Translations under genes and position numbers: made by a program | Notes under the pieces: generated by a model | What the model was told of the DNA's origin: nothing | Database searches by the model: none | What the model saw: the letters and a program-made list of their open reading frames with translations, nothing else | NCBI GenBank assembly: GCA_023974075.1 | Contig: CM043797.1 | Coordinates: 248,001-312,000, forward strand | Source of the DNA: Chaenocephalus aceratus | Taxonomy: Eukaryota; Chordata; Actinopteri; Perciformes; Channichthyidae | Direction of reading: 5' to 3' | Length of the DNA stretch: 64,000 nt | In this document: positions 10,030 through 22,191 of the stretch, in pieces | Numbering within the stretch: the stretch's first letter is position 1 | Layout of the letters: every line of letters starts with the position of its first letter

Positions 10030-13000
10030 ATTACCTTCTCTACTCTGCTGTGCTGCTGTAGCTGAGGCCTGCTCCACCTTGCTCCGGGAACAGCGTGGAT
10101 ACTGTTGTGCTGGACTGGGAGAATGGCGGGTGTCGTGTTTCTGCTGTGCCTTTTCTTGGCTGTGCTGGACAAGGAGAGGATCGCTAGTCGTCCTGAACAA
10201 TCTACTGGATTCGGGTATGTTCTGCCGCCCGCTGTGGACATCCCCTGTACAGTTTCGGAGGTGGTGCACAAACAATTGCTGGTTGCACTGTCGCGGACAT
10301 TCATTTCGGAAAATGTTTGTCTTTCTCACATGCCTGCCATAATGTTTTTTAAACTCTAATCTCACTTTCGCGAAGTTTGCTGGTGACTCTAGAACAGCTG
10401 ACAATGTATGTGTGTTGATTAAGAGGAAAAGGTGCTTGGTATTTTTATTGTTGTTACTATCAGGAAATGTACAGCCAAATCCAGGTCCACCGACCAGTAT
10501 TAGTCAAATAGCTACTCCTGCTGATTTTATATCTAGATCTGGGCTAGGTTTAATTCATTTAAATGTGCGTAGTCTGTTACCTAAATTAGATTTTGTCCGT
10601 ATCTGGGCGAATTCGACTGATGCTGATGTCATTGTCTTGTCAGAAACGTGGCTAGATAAATCCATTTTGGCCTCTGACATTTACATAAATGGTTACAGTG
10701 TATATCGTACTGACCGGCCTAAAAAAGGTGGTGGCGTTGCCATTTATGTGAAAAATAAGTTTTGTGTAACTAATATGGTTTCCAAATCTGTTAGTAACAG
10801 CTAGAATGTTTAGCCGTGAATATTGAGGTAACAAAGGGTCAACAGCTCATGGTGGTGGGCTGCTACAGGGCACCTTCGGCTGTCAAGGAGTCTTTATCGT
10901 CTTTGGCAAAACTATTATCACAACTTTCCTACAAGGAAATAGTGCTGCTTGGTGATTTTAATTGGGACTGGTTAACTTCTGTGTCAGAGGATTTTAAAAA
11001 CCTGTGTACCTCATTGAATTTTACCCAGATTATAGACAGTCCTACTCGCCCAAATATTAAGTCCCCAAATAAATCCTCCTTAATTGATCTAATTTTAACA
11101 AATGTTCCACATAAATACTCATCTGTGGGAGTATTTGCTAATGATGTGAGTGACCACTGTGTTGTAGCCACAATTAGGGACACTAAGTTCCAAAAGGTTA
11201 AACCACGTATCATCACAAAGAGAGACAAAAAACACTTTGTGGAGCAGGGTTTTGTACATGATCTGTTTGATTTTGATTGGGGTAGAATCAATCTGTGTGC
11301 TGATGTAGAAACTGCATGGTCTTATTTTTATCTTGGTTTTATGAAAATTATAGATAGACATGCACCTCTGCGTACATTTAGAGTGAAGGGACGAAACAAT
11401 CCCTGGTTTTCTGCTGAGCTGTCCAGTCTCCTTCATGAGAGAAATAATGCTTGGGCTAAGGCTAGGAAATCAGGCTCAGAGGTAGAATGGCTACGTTTTA
11501 GGCAGCTAAGAAATAGCTTCACATCTCAAATAAAAAGTGCTAAATCAAAGTACTATTTGTCGGTTACCACAGAAAACCTGAATAACCCTAGGAAATTTTG
11601 GAAAGCCATAAAATCGATTTCCACTGGTGATATCCCAAATGAGCTACCTCCGTGCCTTACCACAGCATCTGGCATTATATCAGACAGGGCTACTATGCTC
11701 AATTGCTTTAATGAGCATTTTGTGTCTTGTGGCTCTCTGTTTGGCTGTGTGGCTCCTGTGAACGCTCCAATCCTTGACTCTGAACAAAGTGGTCTGGAAA
11801 ACCCTTTCAGTTTTACTCCTTTAACTATTGGTATTGTTCATGAAGCATTATCCAAGTTAGATCCTAGGAAACCGGCTGGCCCGGACAACGTAGAACCTTT
11901 CTTTTTAAAGATGGCTGCAGATTTTATTGCTCCACCTCTTACTTCTCTTTTTAACCTCTCCCTCAGCACGAACACAATTCCAAAAGTATGGAAGTCTGCT
12001 CATGTCTTGCCTTTACTAAAAGGAGGGGAGGCAACTATTTTAAATAACTATAGGCCAATTTCTAAATTGTCAGTTCTGGCTAAGGTGCTCGAACGCCTTG
12101 TGAGTGAACAAGTAAAGGAGTTTTTATGTATAAATGATATCCTGTCTGAGCATCAGTCAGGATTCAGAAAGAAACACAGCACCATCACTGCCACAATGAA
12201 AGTGGTAAATGACATTACTACTATTTTAGATAATAAGCAGAGTTGTGCAGCTCTGTTTATTGACCTTTCCAAAGCATTTGACACAGTTGATCATCGCATT
12301 TTAAAGCAGAGGCTACTCAGTATTGGCATATCCAGCAATGCAGTGGGGTGGTTTGTGAACTACCTCTCTGAAAGGTCCCAATGTGTTCACTTTGATGGAC
12401 TGTCTTCTGAGTGGTTAAACATTTCTAATGGTGTACCACAAGGTTCTGTTTTAGGACCACTTTTATTCTCCATATATATTAACAGCGTAGGTGATGATGT
12501 GGATGAAGCTACTTTACATTTTTATGCGGATGATACTGTGATGTATTGTGCAGGTCCCTCCATTAAGGAGGCTGTTGTTAAATTACAAGCTGTTTTTAAC
12601 ACTATTCAGACTCAGCTCTCTGAATTAAAGCTTATTTTAAATGTTGAGAAAACCAAGGTAATGCTCTTTTCAAAAGCTAAAAAGACACCAGAGCCTGTTT
12701 TAGATATTGTAACTACGCAAGGAACAAAACTTGAAGTTGTTGCCTGTTACAAATACCTTGGTATCTGGCTTGATGATTGTCTCTCCTTTAAACTTCATGT
12801 CAATAACCTGCTTAAAAACTGAGGGTTAGGCTAGGTTTCTTTTTCAGAAACAAGTCCTGTTTCTCGCTTGAGGCCAGGAAAAGGCTAGTCACTGTGACCT
12901 TTTTACCTGTGCTGGACTATGGGGATTTGTTGTATATGAATGCACCGGCCAATTACCTGAGCAAATTGGATGCTGCGTATCACAGTGCTCTGAGATTTGT

Positions 13001-13530
13001 CACAAATTGTAAAGCGCTTACTCATCACTGTACACTGTATACCAAGGCAGGTTTACCATCACTCTCTGTACGGAGGCTCAGTCACTGGTACACTTTTATC
13101 TATAAAGCTTTGTTGGGTAAACTCCCGTATTATATCTGCTCGCTGATCACACAGAGAGTTGCAAGCAGCTATTGTCTGAGGTCACATGATGTGGTCTTGT
13201 TAGATGTGCCAAGAGCAAGGACTGTCTTAGGTAAGACAGCTTTTATGTGCGCAGCTCCACTTGCTTGGAACAATCTTCAGCAAGAATTGAAACTGAGCAA
13301 TCTCATTCCTCTGCATGTTTTTAAAGCTAGGGTAAATGAAATGCTTGCTGATACAATGGGCACTTGTAAATGTCTATAACTATGTATCCTGTAAATATAA
13401 TGTATAATGTCCTTTATTGTTTTATGTTTCATGTGGAACCTATATGCTGCAGGTCTCCCTTGAAAAAGAGATCTATGATCTCAAGGGACCAATCTGAATA
13501 AATAAAGGTTTGAAATTAAATGAAATGAAA
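10030..13530 (+). mobile_element. Near-intact L2-type LINE
   Basis: About 3.5 kb. The 5' UTR matches the 5' region of the minus-strand copy at 51050-50430. A single ORF with endonuclease and RT follows, then a 3' UTR with GCAGGTCTCCCTTGAAAAAG, a hairpin of ATCTATGATCTCAAGGGA type, AATAAAGG and a GAAAT-type tail. Only two one-base deletions break the ORF, so this is a young copy. No clear target duplication was resolved. Confidence 0.85.
10412..13379 (+). pseudogene. L2 endonuclease-reverse transcriptase, two frameshifts
   Basis: Frame 1 (10412-10804) has a hydrophobic leader and 2A-like NVQPNPGP at codons 19-26, then the endonuclease start (GLGLIHLNVRSLLPKLDFV, LSETW, GGGVAIYV). A one-base deletion near 10800 moves to frame 2 (10816-12822): LLGDFNWDW, SDHCVV (catalytic His), then RT with LDPRKPAGPDNV, NYRPIS, GFRKKHST, LFIDLSKAFDTVDH, NGVPQGSVLGPLLF and the intact FYADDT box near 12530. 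A second one-base deletion in the A-run at 12815 moves to the C-terminal domain (12894-13379), which ends MGTCKCL. Confidence 0.88.
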
Positions 13531-13639
13531 CACTTAAATGTGGTGGATTTTGTGGTGCTTTTCTGTCCGCCCATCAGCATCCATATCCGGCCTTCTTCAC
13601 GGCACCACCACCCCCCCTTTTGTGGAGGATATTCTCATG

Positions 13640-14020
13640 CTTCTGGTAACCCTTTAAATAGTCTGATACTACCAGGGCTCATCACTGTACTTTACAAGCC
13701 AGAAATAATGATTAAATGGTCGGGGAAAGTGTTTTTAAACATCTGGAAGAGAGTTTTAGCCTGTTATTTTGCACAATGTCATTTAACATTCAACATCTCC
13801 TGGAAATGCACAGAATATGTCCATTTCCAGGAGAGGTTCAATGTTAAATAATATCGTGCAAAATGACAGGCTAAAACCCAGGAATAAGTGTTTGAAAGGC
13901 GGTGAAAAGTTGTTTAAAATAGTCTGATACCTCCAGGGCGCATCACCGCATTTTACAAGCCAGGGAAGGTGCCTGAATCCTGGGTAAACATTGTTTAATT
14001 GTTTAAGTGTTTTTAAATGT
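13640..14020. repeat. Palindromic element with 58-bp arms
   Basis: Arms 13754-13811 and 13819-13876 are near-perfect inverted copies around AGAATAT; the arms start TTTTAGCCTGTTATTTTGCA and its complement. Flanking them are direct-repeat blocks TAGTCTGATAC...CCAGGGC...CATCAC at about 13660 and 13919. This fits a folded MITE or a palindromic rearrangement. No coding capacity. Confidence 0.7.
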
Positions 14021-14155
14021 GTGAAACAGTGTTTTGTCACTTTCAAAACTCTCCTGTCATTGACCGGAGAAATTGGGTTGATGTTGTATTCAATCTGACC
14101 GTTAATATTCCAGTGAGACGAAGTACGTACAATGACCGGAGTGATCCCATGTTAA

Positions 14156-14660
14156 TTTTGTCCCAAAACCGGAGCATTCCCTCACCCGTTGGGGGTCCCG
14201 CCGATGACTCTTATGCCGGGGGTCCTGCCAACCCCATGTCCTGTCCCGTTGGGGGTCCCGCCAACACCTGCTCCATCGTGGGTTCCACTGACACCAGCCC
14301 AGGTTCCGTCCAGGGTCTCGTCTACGTCTGACCCGCCAGGAGTTCCACCAGCTCCTGCCCATCCTCGAGCCCGGCCCCCTGACTTTCCCGGCCCCCTGAC
14401 TTTCCCGGCCGCGGTCCTCGCCCCCGGGCCCGACCCCTGACTCTTCCAGCCGCGGCCTTCGCCCCCGAGCCCGGCCCCCTGACTTTCCCGGCCGCGGTCC
14501 TCGCCCTCGGGCCCGGCCCCCTGACTCTTCCAGCCGCGGCCTTCGCCCTCATGCTCGGCCCCCTGAGTTCGCCCACTGTGGCCTTCGCCCCTTTATGAAC
14601 TCTGCCTTGCCCCCGGGCCGTCCACCCGAGACCCCCACCGCGAACTCTGCCTTGCCAATG
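14156..14660 (+). repeat. Tandem repeats coding GVPPT / FPGP-type peptides
   Basis: The plus strand reads GVPPMTLMPGVLPTPCPVPL and GVPPTPAPSW, the same wording as the repeat ORF at 22927-23650 on the minus strand. Then come GC-rich units coding LAPGPDP / PPDFPGPLTFPAAV with stops. The final 60 bp (GCCTTGCCCCCGGGCCGTCC, CCCGAGACCC) match units at 52720-52800. Probably a remnant of the same repeat-protein retroelement family. Confidence 0.55.
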
Positions 14661-15376
14661 GCTGTTTCTCAATGTCGAGTACGCTTGCTTGGTAGCACAT
14701 GTCTTCCGAGCGTCTTGCTTCAGAAGCGAGGCAAGAATACTTCCTGGCATTCGGAAAACGAAGAGTGGAACAGGCAAGCAAGTGTGCGTCATATGAGAGG
14801 CCCCACCTTACATTTTCCGCCACATATTTGGTGAAATTGGTCCATGCGCAAAGCATTTTAAGGATTTTAAGACCGCAGAGTCTACACATGTGCATATCCA
14901 ATGCACCCCTGATTAGCACACCTGATTCCCCTGTCACTAACAGCAGGACTGAGTGAAAGCAGGAGGGGAGAGAGGGACAGCAGAACATGTCTACAGTGAT
15001 GGCTCTGTCACAGATGTGAGGTCCACCCACAAATAAAACAGGTTCACATGGATAGGATACTAGATACATTTGCACATTCATTATATACACTACACATTTT
15101 TCTTTGATTTTTTAACACCATAGTCCCTAATATATTTGTATAAAGGCAGGAAATGGAATTCAATCGAGAACATGTTTTATTGTGGAGGAACTCCTGTTTT
15201 GTGTCCCCCCCACTTCTTAAACCAAAGTTAAACCCTTGAGTTAAGGTGTATAGTGTTTTCCCTTACCATGCAGAAAGACAGAATGAGGAAGATTCAACAT
15301 CTATATTGAACTGTATTTTGAGTCGGCTGGGATACAGATTTGCTGTGCCTATGGGCTACTAGCTATTAGCTATAGC
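14661..15376. other. Unassigned intronic sequence
   Basis: No recognisable coding region or element ends. The part near 15360 (AGCTATTAGCTATAGC) is target sequence for the next hAT. Confidence 0.4.
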
Positions 15377-17261
15377 CAGTGTTGGGCAAGTTACTTCCAA
15401 AATGTAACATATTACTTATTACTGTCTATTGAAAGTAATAAGTTACATTACAATAATACTGTCTCTGAAATGTAATGAGTTGCACTACTTTTTAGTTACT
15501 TTTTAGTTACTTTCACCAAAATAACCTCAAAAGAATGGCTACAGTAGGTAATTGAAATGCTAAAATGTAGTTTAGTGCAGCTCAATAGACATCCAGTGAA
15601 GGGCGATGTGGTATAGCATAACAACTGTGTAGGCCCTTAAGGCTACTAACAACTTGTATTACACGGCTTAGTTGAAAACTCAATTCTGATTGTAACTTCT
15701 TAACACGTGTTAATCCAGCAGTACAGACCACTGTCAAGGACTGTAATGAAGTTTGCTAAGGAGGATCAAGAAAGAGAAAGGAAAAGAGGTTAAAAGACGG
15801 AGCGCTGGACGTCAGATAAATCACCAGAAGAAGGCAGACAGGAAGTAAACAATAACAGGACACGGAATGGGCTCTGCAGTTTGTTTAGTATGTGGCCGTG
15901 TGCAGGCCCGGCTCCAGAACAACATGACTCAGGGTGCCTCTGAGGTTACAGGGGGCGCAGCAGTAGTAGGTTTACGTGAGCAATAGTGGCAACAGCAATG
16001 AAAAATAGCATTGATGGACCCAATGAACAGATGATGGCCTTTGTTATGTTTTGAAACCAAGCAAGTGAGAACATTTCGAGTAAGTTAAAAGTGCAATCCT
16101 GAAATATCTCATACAGTCCAAAGTGGACTGTGGCAAAGAAAAGTGCAAAAGCTTCAAAGCTACTGATAAAACAAATGAGAACATATTGTAAATCAAGGCA
16201 CATATGATTTGAACCAGCTCATGGTTTGAAATGGCAAACATTGAAAAGCAAAAGTATTATTAAAACCATGTACTAAACATCACCTTGGTCCCATCATATA
16301 CTCTGGGAAGAGAATATTTACTCTGCTTGAAAACTGGATCACATCATCATGTGAGGTGACTTTGTGACCTGGAGAACATTTCAGCTGCAACATCAGCTCG
16401 TTGATAAGCTTGGGATATGAGATCTTTCTGTAGCCATTCGTGGTGAAGGCATCTGTGCTATTTTTGACCCAACATTTCTACAGGCAGGCAGAATATGGCA
16501 CTATTTCCACATGAATATTCCATGGTTTATTTGTATACCACGAGCTGCACAATGACCGACTAACCCCACTGTACAGGCGGGTACTTGTTTAGATCTACCT
16601 GGGCAGGCTCTGTTTTGCCGTGGTATCCTGGCACCTGCGGGCCGCAGAGGGGCGGCGTAGTTTCGGGCGACGAAGACTGCTGCTCCGTGGGCGAATCAGG
16701 CAGGAGTAAGCTAGTGTCCACAACGGAGGGTAACGTGATGTCCCCATCTGACCCGTTGCTACTGTCTGCAGTAGATGCAGTGTTGCTGGCGTTTAGTGAT
16801 GGTTGCTTTAACAATTTTCATATAAATGATTATCCACAGATGTGTGTCACTGATGTGGAAGCACTTTGGAAATGATGCACGCGGAGCGGAGCAGGTCACG
16901 CGCACCTGACACCATTTGTTGTTTGTATTTTTTGCTCCGTTTCCTTTTTTGAATAGAGGGTGCATAACATTCAACTGCCCCGAAGATCCCGACGCAAAGC
17001 CTGAAGAGTAAACACCAGGTTTACTAATCTACCCGCACAATTTGTCTGGTGTTGGAATGTCTCGCTATGTTACTACATTCTTAAAAAACAAAATGCCATT
17101 TAATTTCGGGTTAAAATGTGTTGTAACTGCGTTACTGGGCATTGTAACGGGTAATATATTACCCACATTTCATTAATAATGCGTTACATTACTTCGTTAC
17201 AGCAAAAAGTAATATATTACTGTAACTCCGTTACTTTTGTAACGCGTTACACCCAACACTG
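15377..17261. mobile_element. hAT element (CAGTGTTGGG ends), 1885 bp
   Basis: Left end CAGTGTTGGGCAAGTTACTT and right end GTTACACCCAACACTG are inverted copies, with AT-rich subterminal TTAC repeats (ATATTACTTATTACT, GTAATATATTACT). An exact 8-bp target duplication GCTATAGC lies at 15369-15376 and 17262-17269, diagnostic of hAT. The interior (16560-16980, minus strand) keeps a transposase-like segment rich in S/T/P (for example PSLNASNTASTADSSNGSDG) but no long ORF, so it is non-autonomous. Confidence 0.88.
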
Positions 17262-17269
17262 GCTATAGC

Positions 17270-17774
17270 TGGTGGATGTCTCAAATTGGAACTTGATCGT
17301 TGCTGCCACCATCTGTTCATATGTGTGTACACTCAGCGGCAGGGACTCCACTTTTAGCTAGAGAGCATTTTATTCACAGAGGTGCACTCTGGTACTTCAA
17401 CAAATAGCTATAACTATAACTAATAATAATAACTGCTAATATTTATTATTTATTTAATTTTTTGTTACTGATGTCATTCTTTATGTAGCATCACAGTTTT
17501 TGAAGGTTCATGCTAAATGAGGCCTGAATTTCTCCCATTTGTACAGGACATGATGAAATCTTCCGAAACAAGTTGACTGGCACAAATGTTATTCTAGTCC
17601 TTAGTGCATTGCTTTTTTAAGATCTGGACTGTGTTGTGCAGTGTCCTTAAGTTTGTATTTTACTGAATACAGTAGCTGTAATTTATGACATATGCACTGT
17701 AACCTCTGTCTTACTTCTTGATGTTGTGTCCGACGGCTCTAAGTCAAGATATTGATAAAGGGACTTCAACAAAC
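17270..17774 (-). other. Intron 4 sequence next to exon 4
   Basis: Unique AT-rich sequence between the hAT and the donor of exon 4. Nothing coding. Confidence 0.5.
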
Positions 17775-18015
17775 CTCTCTAATTGTCCAGAAGTATTTGC
17801 CGGCCAGGTCCTTAGGTGAAGCACACGTCTCCAGGTCATCCTCTCTGGTCAGTCTGCGAAGCCATACCAGCTCACAGTTACAGTGCAGAGGGTTCCCTCC
17901 AAAACTCAACACCAGCGCTGTGAGAGGGGAACCCTTCATCTTAGCATACACCGGGATCCGCAAGAACAATGGGTCCGGAGGAATCTTCTTTAGCTTGTTG
18001 GATGTCATGTCCAGT
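17775..18015 (-). CDS. lrfn3: lrfn3 exon 4: last LRR and LRR C-cap
   Basis: Acceptor TCTTCATCACCAG precedes one base plus 80 codons. Joined to exon 3 it reads [20 protein letters not shown], then [40 protein letters not shown] and KYFWTIRE, ending at GAG before donor [21 protein letters not shown] with the later ETCASP supplies C-cap cysteines. The GSP..ALVL and ELVWL details are closest to LRFN3 as I recall it. Extremely conserved wording and intact frame indicate a functional exon. Confidence 0.93.
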
Positions 18016-18462
18016 CTGGTGATGAAGACAGAGACACAGGAAGAGGGATAAACCTTTAACTTTTATATTATGTTGAGGCATGTAGTGAACAGTTTGTGGA
18101 ATCATGTAAAAGATAGAATTGCTGAATTGTCCAGCAACACCCTATATAATATGATTAGGCTTTTGGAAGTTTTGCAAAATATATTGCAGCTTTTTTAATA
18201 TTGTTCCTTCAGTAATTATACCTAATTTGCAACTATGTAACATTTACTATATGTACGTTAGGCTCTTAACAGCACAAAGCAATTTGGTGCATTTATCAAG
18301 CACATTTTGACAATATGAGCACGTATCATTTTTACAACTGTCGCAGACTACTCCACTCAACGAGAGGTCTCTGTCGGAGTTCTCTGCTGATTAGCTGATT
18401 GGTTGCGGTTGAATTTTCAATTTTGCTTAGGAAAGCTCATAACGGAGTGACACCCGGAAGTA
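18016..18462 (-). other. Intron 3 sequence next to exon 4
   Basis: Unique AT-rich intron with the acceptor of exon 4. No element recognised until the TA target of the Tc1 copy. Confidence 0.5.
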
Positions 18463-20071
18463 CACTGAACACAAATATAAATGAAACCCTTTTTTCTCAA
18501 TTTTTCATGAGATGAACTCAAAGATCTAAAACATTTTCTATATACACAAAATAACCATTTATCTCAAATATTGTTCACAAATCTGAACAAATCTGTGATA
18601 ATGAGCACTTCTCCTTTGCCGAGATAATCCATCCCACCTCACAGGTGTGGCATATCAAGATGCTGATTAGACAGCATGATTATTGCACAGGTGTGCCTTA
18701 GGCTTGCCACAATAAAAGGCCACTCTAAAATGTTCAGTTTTATCACACAGCACAATGCCACAGATGTCGCAAGTTTTGAGGGAGCGTGCAATTGGCATGC
18801 TGACAGCAGGAATGTCCACCAGAGCTGTTGCCTGTGAATTGAATGTTCATTTCTCTACCATAAGCCGTCTCCAAAGGCGTTTCAGAGAATTTGGCAGTAC
18901 ATCCAACCGGCCTCACAACCGCAGACCACGTGTAACCACACCAGCCCAGGACCTCCACATCCAGCATGTTCACCTCCAAGATCGTCTGAGACCAGCCACT
19001 CGGACAGCTGCTGCAACAATCGGTTTGCATAACCAAAGCATTTCTGCACAAACTGTCAGAAACCGACTCAGGGAAGCTCATCTGCATGCTCGTCGTCCTC
19101 ATCGGGGTCTCCACCTGACTCCGGTTCGTCGTCGTAACCGAATTGAGTGGGCAAATGCTCACATTCGATGGCGTCTGGCACGTTGGAGAGGTGTTCTCTT
19201 CACGGATGAATCCCGGTTTTCACTGTTCAGGGCAGATGGCAGACAGCGTGTGTGGCGTCGTGTGGGCGAGCGCTTTTCTGATGTCAATGTTGTGAATCGA
19301 GTGGCCCATGGTGGTGGTGGGGTTATGGTATGGGCAGGCGTATGTTATGGACGACGAACACAGGTGCATTTTATTGATGGCATTGTGAATGCACAGAGAT
19401 ACCGTGACGAGATCCTGAGGCCCATTGTTGTGCCATTCATCCACGACCATCACCTCATGTTGCAGCATGATAATGCACGGCCCCATGTTGCAAGGATCTG
19501 TACACAATTCCTGGAGGCTGAAAACATCCCAGTTCTTGCATGGCCAGCATACTCACCGGACATGTCACCCATTGAGCATGTTTGGGATGCACTGGATCGG
19601 CGTATACGACAGCGTGTTCCAGTTCCTGCCAATATCCAGCAACTTGGCAGCCATTGAAGAGGAGTGGACCAACATCCCACAGGCCACAATCAACAACCTG
19701 ATCTACTCTATGCGAAGGAGATGTGTTGCACTGCGTGAGGCAAATGGTGGTCACACCAGATACTGCCTGGTTTTCGGACCCCCCCAGACCCCCCCAATAA
19801 AGCAAAACTGCATGTTTCAGAGTGGCCTTTTATTGTGGCCAGCCTAAGGCACACCTGTGCAATAATCATGCTGTCGAATCAGCATCTTGATATGCCACAC
19901 CTGTGAGGTGGGATGGATTATCTCGGCAAAGGAGAAGTGCTCACTATCACAGATTGTTTTAGATTTGTGAACAATATTTGAGATAAATGGTTATTTTGTG
20001 TTTCTAGAAAATGTTTTAGATCTTTGAGTTCATCTCATGAAAAATGGTTGCATTTATATTTTTGTTCAGTG
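18463..20071 (+). mobile_element. Tc1-like transposon, 1609 bp, complete
   Basis: Flanked by TA (18461-18462 and 20072-20073). Ends are CACTGAACACAAATATAAAT and the complement of TATATTTTTGTTCAGTG. The inverted repeats are long, roughly 270 bp, with blocks such as GTGAGCACTTCTCCTTTGCC-like and CAGGTGTGGCATATCAAGAT present at both ends in opposite orientation. The transposase lies on the plus strand between them. Very little decay, so a young insertion. Confidence 0.93.
18755..19785 (+). pseudogene. Tc1 transposase, one frameshift
   Basis: Starts MPQMSQVLRERAIGMLTAGM with a helix-turn-helix (VACELNVHFSTISRLQRRF), then an AT-hook-like NRRPRVTTP region. The DDE catalytic core follows: LFTDESRFSLF, LQHDNARPHV, and YSPDMSPIEHVWDAL, giving the DD34E pattern. 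At about 19645 the frame breaks (IQQLGSH then stop), and the C-terminus AAIEEEWTNIPQATINNLI continues in another frame to RYC at about 19785, where a stop would be expected but TGC is present. About 340 aa if unbroken. Everything else looks intact. Confidence 0.92.
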
Positions 20072-20469
20072 TACCTAAGAGGCAGCCATGATTAGAACTG
20101 TTTGGATTCTCTAGAGGTCCAACCTATTTATCTTATTTTACATATCCTCACTCCTCCGCCCCGCCCCCTTACTGTGTATCAGTCACTGATTGGACGCTGC
20201 AGCGCATCACTGATCTGATGCTTCTTAACATCAGAGAAGTTTAATAGAGTGAAGATAACACATTGAACTCAGGGGAGTCAGTCCTCAGTTGATAAAGTTT
20301 GTTTCCAAAGTGATCTAGTTGAAAAGTGATAATACATCTGAACAACAAAACGGACCACATGCAACTTTCTTCATCTATATATTTATTATTTTATTTGTAT
20401 TTATCGTAGTTTTCGTTCAGACTGAAACATTTTTACCGTTGGGTTTAACAGCTTACTGTAGCAAGTTAT

Positions 20470-21290
20470 TGTAATTCTTCGTGAAAATAATAAGCCTCGA
20501 GGAGGCAGTATTTGTGTGTATATTAATGATCTGTGGTGCCGATCATACTCAGTAAAATGTAAAACCTGTGATCCCAACGTAGAAATTCTCAGCATGACGT
20601 TAAGACCCTTCTATCTGCCTAGAGAATTCTGGTGTATTTTACTGTTTGTTGTTTATGTGCCTCCCAGCGGCAGAGCGTCACTGGCGGCCGGCTCCATCGC
20701 TGACTGTGTTCACGAGCTGCAACTCAGCCACCCCGATGCACCGGCAATAGCAATTATTCTGTTGTTCTTTACATCTGTGATCTTGTCTATTCTGCAGTAC
20801 TGCAATACTACCTGGCACAAATGTTTGTCAGCAGCTTTAAAATCAAAACTGCTCCACCTGTTAAAAATCTGCTCAAAGATGGTTGGTCAACCCTGTCAGA
20901 GACTCTATGACTCAGCAACCTCATAACAACCTAGTGAGGCTGTCCAACCACATCATCTCTGACCCAAACCATGTTCTGAACAGAGAATATGAACTGCTAC
21001 CATCTGATCGGAGATACAGGGTCCCACCATTCAATAAAGTCAGACTGAAGCACTCCTTTGTGCATCAGTCAGTCCTCACAGTAAACACAGAGCTAAATCC
21101 CAGATCCAATGCACGCTGAAGGCTCTTTGAGCAGCTTTTCTCTCACTGATTGTGCTGTTATGTTAAATGTTTGTTGTTTGTGTTTCATGTATTTGTGTCT
21201 GGATATTTGTCTGTTGATGTTGGACATGGAGCTGCTGTGACGCAAGTCAAATTTCAGACTTGATCTGACAAATAAAGTATTATCGTATTG
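20470..21290 (+). mobile_element. Non-LTR LINE fragment, internally deleted
   Basis: 20500-20760 encodes an endonuclease piece (GGSICVYINDLWCRS, LRPFYLPREFWCI, VVYVPPSGRASLAAGS, HPDAPAIAI). It jumps directly to a C-terminal piece at 20760-21120 (LQYCNTTWHKCLSAALKSKL, LNREYELLPSDRRYRVPP) and a 3' UTR ending ACAAATAAAGTATTATCGTA. The RT core is missing. CR1/L2/Rex1-group wording; the exact family is uncertain. Confidence 0.65.
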
Positions 21291-22187
21291 TATCGTCAGT
21301 GTTAAAAAACAACACAATCATATCCTGGATTATTAAACAATGAATTCAAAATTCAGGAGATCAATAGGGATATTTATAACTATAATAATAATATAAACGC
21401 ATTCTTCCAGTAGAAAAGGTCCTGTGTCGCTCAGCAGACCACAGTACAGAGCATAACTACATGTGCCGGTGTGTGTGGAACAGGAACACACTGCTGCTGC
21501 TCTGGTAGAGATAACTGTGACTTTTATTAGTAGTAGATCAGCGAACATGACTGAAAACACAAACTCTGTCAACAATATCTGTAGCTGTTGACTGACAGCC
21601 GATCCAGCGATCAGCTGTCGCTGTCATCACAAACAGACATAATTTCAACGCTCCGAGGAAAGGACGTCTTATTGCTCCTCCAACACATTTCCTTGCTTCC
21701 TCTTTCTTCACGTGGTTTCCTTGCATCATAGTCCCTCCCACCAGGGATGCATGGAGAAAAGACGCAAGTGAGGGAAACAAGGATGCAAGTTAAGCGACAT
21801 TGGATGTGGCTTAGATGATAGGAAAAGGGTTTCAACACATCCTTTATAATCTCTTTGATTAGGATACACTGGGGCATCCTTTACTAAACTAAACGAGAAA
21901 ATGCTTTCCCAGAATAACCTTCAGCCTCAGCATTTACCGTGACACAACATTCGACAATTCACGGAAACAACAGATAATGACGGATAAATGCCCATCATTT
22001 AAGTTACAGTGCTTATTAGGCATTTTACAACCTATGCCTAACTTGCCACGGTGCTTTGTTTTGAACTTTCAAAATGTTATCAATGAAAATACAAAATATG
22101 AGCATTGTGTTTATTACTGTAAAATTATCAATAAAGTAAACCAATCCAATGAATTCACCTGGACCGGAGGGTGAGCGTGAGCAAATA
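21291..22187. other. Intron 3 sequence without recognised features
   Basis: AT-rich. Short open frames only, none with family wording. Confidence 0.4.
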
Positions 22188-22191
22188 TTAA

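Noticed and set aside
13754..13876. microRNA precursor
   Set aside because: Arm length and flanking direct repeats fit a MITE better, and no evidence of processing is available from sequence alone.
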